Assembly (NCBI GenBank): GCA_015232935.1
Contig: JADFYT010000003.1
Location: forward strand, 1-42,653
DNA from: Desulfamplus sp.
GTDB lineage: Bacteria > Desulfobacterota > Desulfobacteria > Desulfobacterales > Desulfobacteraceae
Reading direction: 5' to 3'
Length of the DNA: 42,653 nucleotides
This document shows positions 40,832 to 42,653 of this stretch, in pieces; the stretch's first letter is position 1; every line of letters begins with the position of its first letter. A program made the translations under genes and the position numbers. The notes under the pieces were generated by a model. The model made no database searches, was not told where the DNA came from, and saw nothing but the letters and a program-made list of their open reading frames with translations.

Positions 40832-41577
40832 TCCACACACTCCTCATATCCGTATTCTCTGATCCACTTCAATATTTCCCTTGCATTTCTGGAACAGCGT
40901 AACTGCCCTTTATACAAAACCTGTCCTCTGTCAGCCGTAATATAATCCAGAATATGGCCGGTATGGGTGATTACCAGAGCTGATTTGGGAGTGCCTGACA
41001 TGATAGTATTTTTGTGGCATGGAGATGCCTTTTGTATGCCTCTGTCAAGAAGGTTGTTTATGCTGTCTCCAAGAAGTGCTATAGACTCAAGATCGACTCC
41101 GGATTCCGGCTCGTCCAGCAAAAGCAGATCCGGCTGCTGGGCAGAAAGTTGAAGAAGTTCTGATCGTTTGATCTCCCCTCCTGAAAGATTATGATTTACA
41201 TCCCGTTCTATAAAGTCATCAAACTTAAGTTTTTTTGACAATGCCTCCACGTTCACACTTTTTCCACCCGCGCAAATTTCTACCATCCGGCGAGTTGACA
41301 GACCATTTATTGTGGGTGGGCGTTGAAACAACACTCCTACGCCAAGGCGAGCCCTCTCATGAATTGGCATATAGGTTATATCTTCACCCTTGAAGATTAT
41401 CTTTCCCCGTGTAACCTTATATCCAGAAAACCCCATTATAGTCATCATAAGAGATGTTTTGCCAGATCCATTAGGGCCAAACAGAATATGTGTCTCTCCA
41501 GGAGGTACATGCAGATTTACATTCTGCAGAATCTCTCTGTCACCGATCTCCACCTTAAGTTCTTCTATTATCAGCAT
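40819..41577 (-). CDS. sufC: Fe-S assembly ATPase SufC
   Basis: ABC-type ATPase that drives cluster assembly on SufB in the cytosol. The 252 residues contain Walker A GPNGSGKT (34-41), RPPTINGLSTR (Q-loop region), signature LSGGEIKRSELL, Walker B LLLLDEPESGVD and the switch His in VITHTG. A stretch of about 15 residues (GIQKASPCHKNTIMSGTPKS) before the switch strand is longer than in most SufC. It lies 80 bases after rnpB on the same strand and overlaps sufB. Confidence 0.94.
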   Translation of the reverse strand: MLIIEELKVEIGDREILQNVNLHVPPGETHILFGPNGSGKTSLMMTIMGFSGYKVTRGKIIFKGEDITYMPIHERARLGVGVLFQRPPTINGLSTRRMVEICAGGKSVNVEALSKKLKFDDFIERDVNHNLSGGEIKRSELLQLSAQQPDLLLLDEPESGVDLESIALLGDSINNLLDRGIQKASPCHKNTIMSGTPKSALVITHTGHILDYITADRGQVLYKGQLRCSRNAREILKWIREYGYEECVECTA

Positions 41578-41658
41578 TACTTGAATCCTTTGCCTGAATC
41601 TTTGCTCCTGCTTTACCGTGGAAATTAATTACCAACTTTTCTGATTATATTTTGATAC

Positions 41659-42110
<452 letters not shown>

Positions 42111-42197
42111 CATTTTTTTACACAACAAGATATTAATTGCAGCGAAGCTGCGTATGTTCTAAAATAGTTTTCTTGTAAAACAGTTTTCTTTATTTAC

Positions 42198-42653
42198 TTA
42201 AGACAGTGCATCAACATGGTATAAAATTTTATTACAGTGTGGGCACTGAATCAAAGAAGTACATCTGCGAATTTCAATGTAAAGCTGAGGAGGTATATTC
42301 ATGAAACATCCTCGACAAACCTCATTTTTGACCTCTGCAACCGCGACTCCTGAGCTTGCCTGAGAAATTTCGTTGAAACGGCTTAAAATATGAGGACTTA
42401 GAGTTTCAGCAATTTCTTGACGATGAAGCCTGTGCTCTTCAAGACGCTCCCTGTCTGACTGGCTTTTACTGTCAATATCTTCCTGTTGTGCTCTTATCTG
42501 CTGGGTCAACTGAAGACCCAACTGCTCTTGCTCCATGATCATTTTTTCCTGAGACTCTTTTTCTTCGAGATTTTTCAAATAAATATTTTCAAGGGTGTCC
42601 CTTCGTTTCTTGTTATTATCAATCTCACGGAGAAGTACTGCATAGTCTTTGCT
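42198..42653 (-). CDS. CT398-like C4-type zinc-ribbon protein (5-prime end outside window)
   Basis: The minus-strand frame is open to the right edge, so the N terminus is missing; the TTG at 42578 is an internal codon. What is visible is a long charged coiled coil (REIDNNKKRRDTLENIYLKN onward, rich in E, Q and R) followed by a zinc ribbon: VCRGCFMNIPPQ and IQCPHCNKILY give four cysteines. This is the known family of coiled-coil zinc-ribbon proteins that often lies by rnpB in deltaproteobacteria. Its function is poorly defined; nucleic-acid binding has been suggested. Confidence 0.85.
   Translation of the reverse strand, partial: SKDYAVLLREIDNNKKRRDTLENIYLKNLEEKESQEKMIMEQEQLGLQLTQQIRAQQEDIDSKSQSDRERLEEHRLHRQEIAETLSPHILSRFNEISQASSGVAVAEVKNEVCRGCFMNIPPQLYIEIRRCTSLIQCPHCNKILYHVDALS

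Overview
The window looks like a piece of chromosome from an anaerobic, Gram-negative, AT-leaning deltaproteobacterium, most likely Desulfobacterales (Desulfobacteraceae-like). The inference rests on gene content: a minimal SufC-SufB Fe-S system, a CT398-type zinc-ribbon gene next to rnpB, a two-gene glycine decarboxylase (GcvPA/GcvPB) with lipB-lipA, and an LPS core/LptFG operon. No genus can be fixed from the sequence alone; a Desulfamplus-type genome would fit but is a guess.

Layout. 1-116: tail of a response-regulator receiver domain. 361-8847: glycerol uptake and activation: glycerol kinase, the two ABC ATPases, two permeases, a DUF2160 membrane protein and the large periplasmic binding protein (GlpK-GlpS-GlpT-GlpP-GlpQ-DUF2160-GlpV). 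9177-13324: small envelope genes: a PilJ/HAMP sensor without output domain, a YnbE/YdbL pair, an OmpA-domain protein, an LPP20/FlgP-like lipoprotein and an unrecognised secreted protein. 13439-14350: pyrD. 14432-23588: a self-contained glycine-cleavage island: divergent lpdA, an Lrp/AsnC regulator, gcvT, gcvH, gcvPA, gcvPB and the lipoate genes lipB and lipA. 23652-36066 (minus): an LPS operon read from high to low coordinates: cysteine-peptidase-like protein, lptF, lptG, waaA, lpxK, an LpxL-type acyltransferase, waaF, waaC, an O-antigen ligase and a WaaE-like glycosyltransferase. 36164-42653 (minus): end of a zinc-ribbon gene, rnpB, sufC, sufB, an HPr-domain protein of unknown function, ispD and a cytosolic NMT1/TauT-like binding protein.

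How the parts work together. Glycerol is taken up by ABC transport and phosphorylated. Glycine is split by P/H/T/L proteins whose H-protein lipoyl arm is made on the spot by LipB and LipA. LipA and the isoprenoid pathway need Fe-S clusters, which SufC-SufB can build. The LPS genes make and export lipid A-core and ligate O-antigen.

The most unusual property is not a single gene. The whole window is peppered with short imperfect tandem duplications (5-27 bp units). In non-coding DNA the unit length is free (5, 14, 19, 23 bp). Inside genes nearly all units are multiples of 3 (15, 18, 21, 24, 27 bp) and have grown into low-complexity insertions in conserved housekeeping enzymes (LpdA, GcvT, LipA, WaaC, LpxK, WaaA twice, IspD), each placed between conserved blocks. 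Other points worth a second look are the HPr-like protein with both His and Ser phospho-sites in the suf operon, the asymmetric GlpS/GlpT ATPase pair, a structured non-coding segment between gcvT and gcvH, and an enlarged P12 arm in the RNase P RNA.
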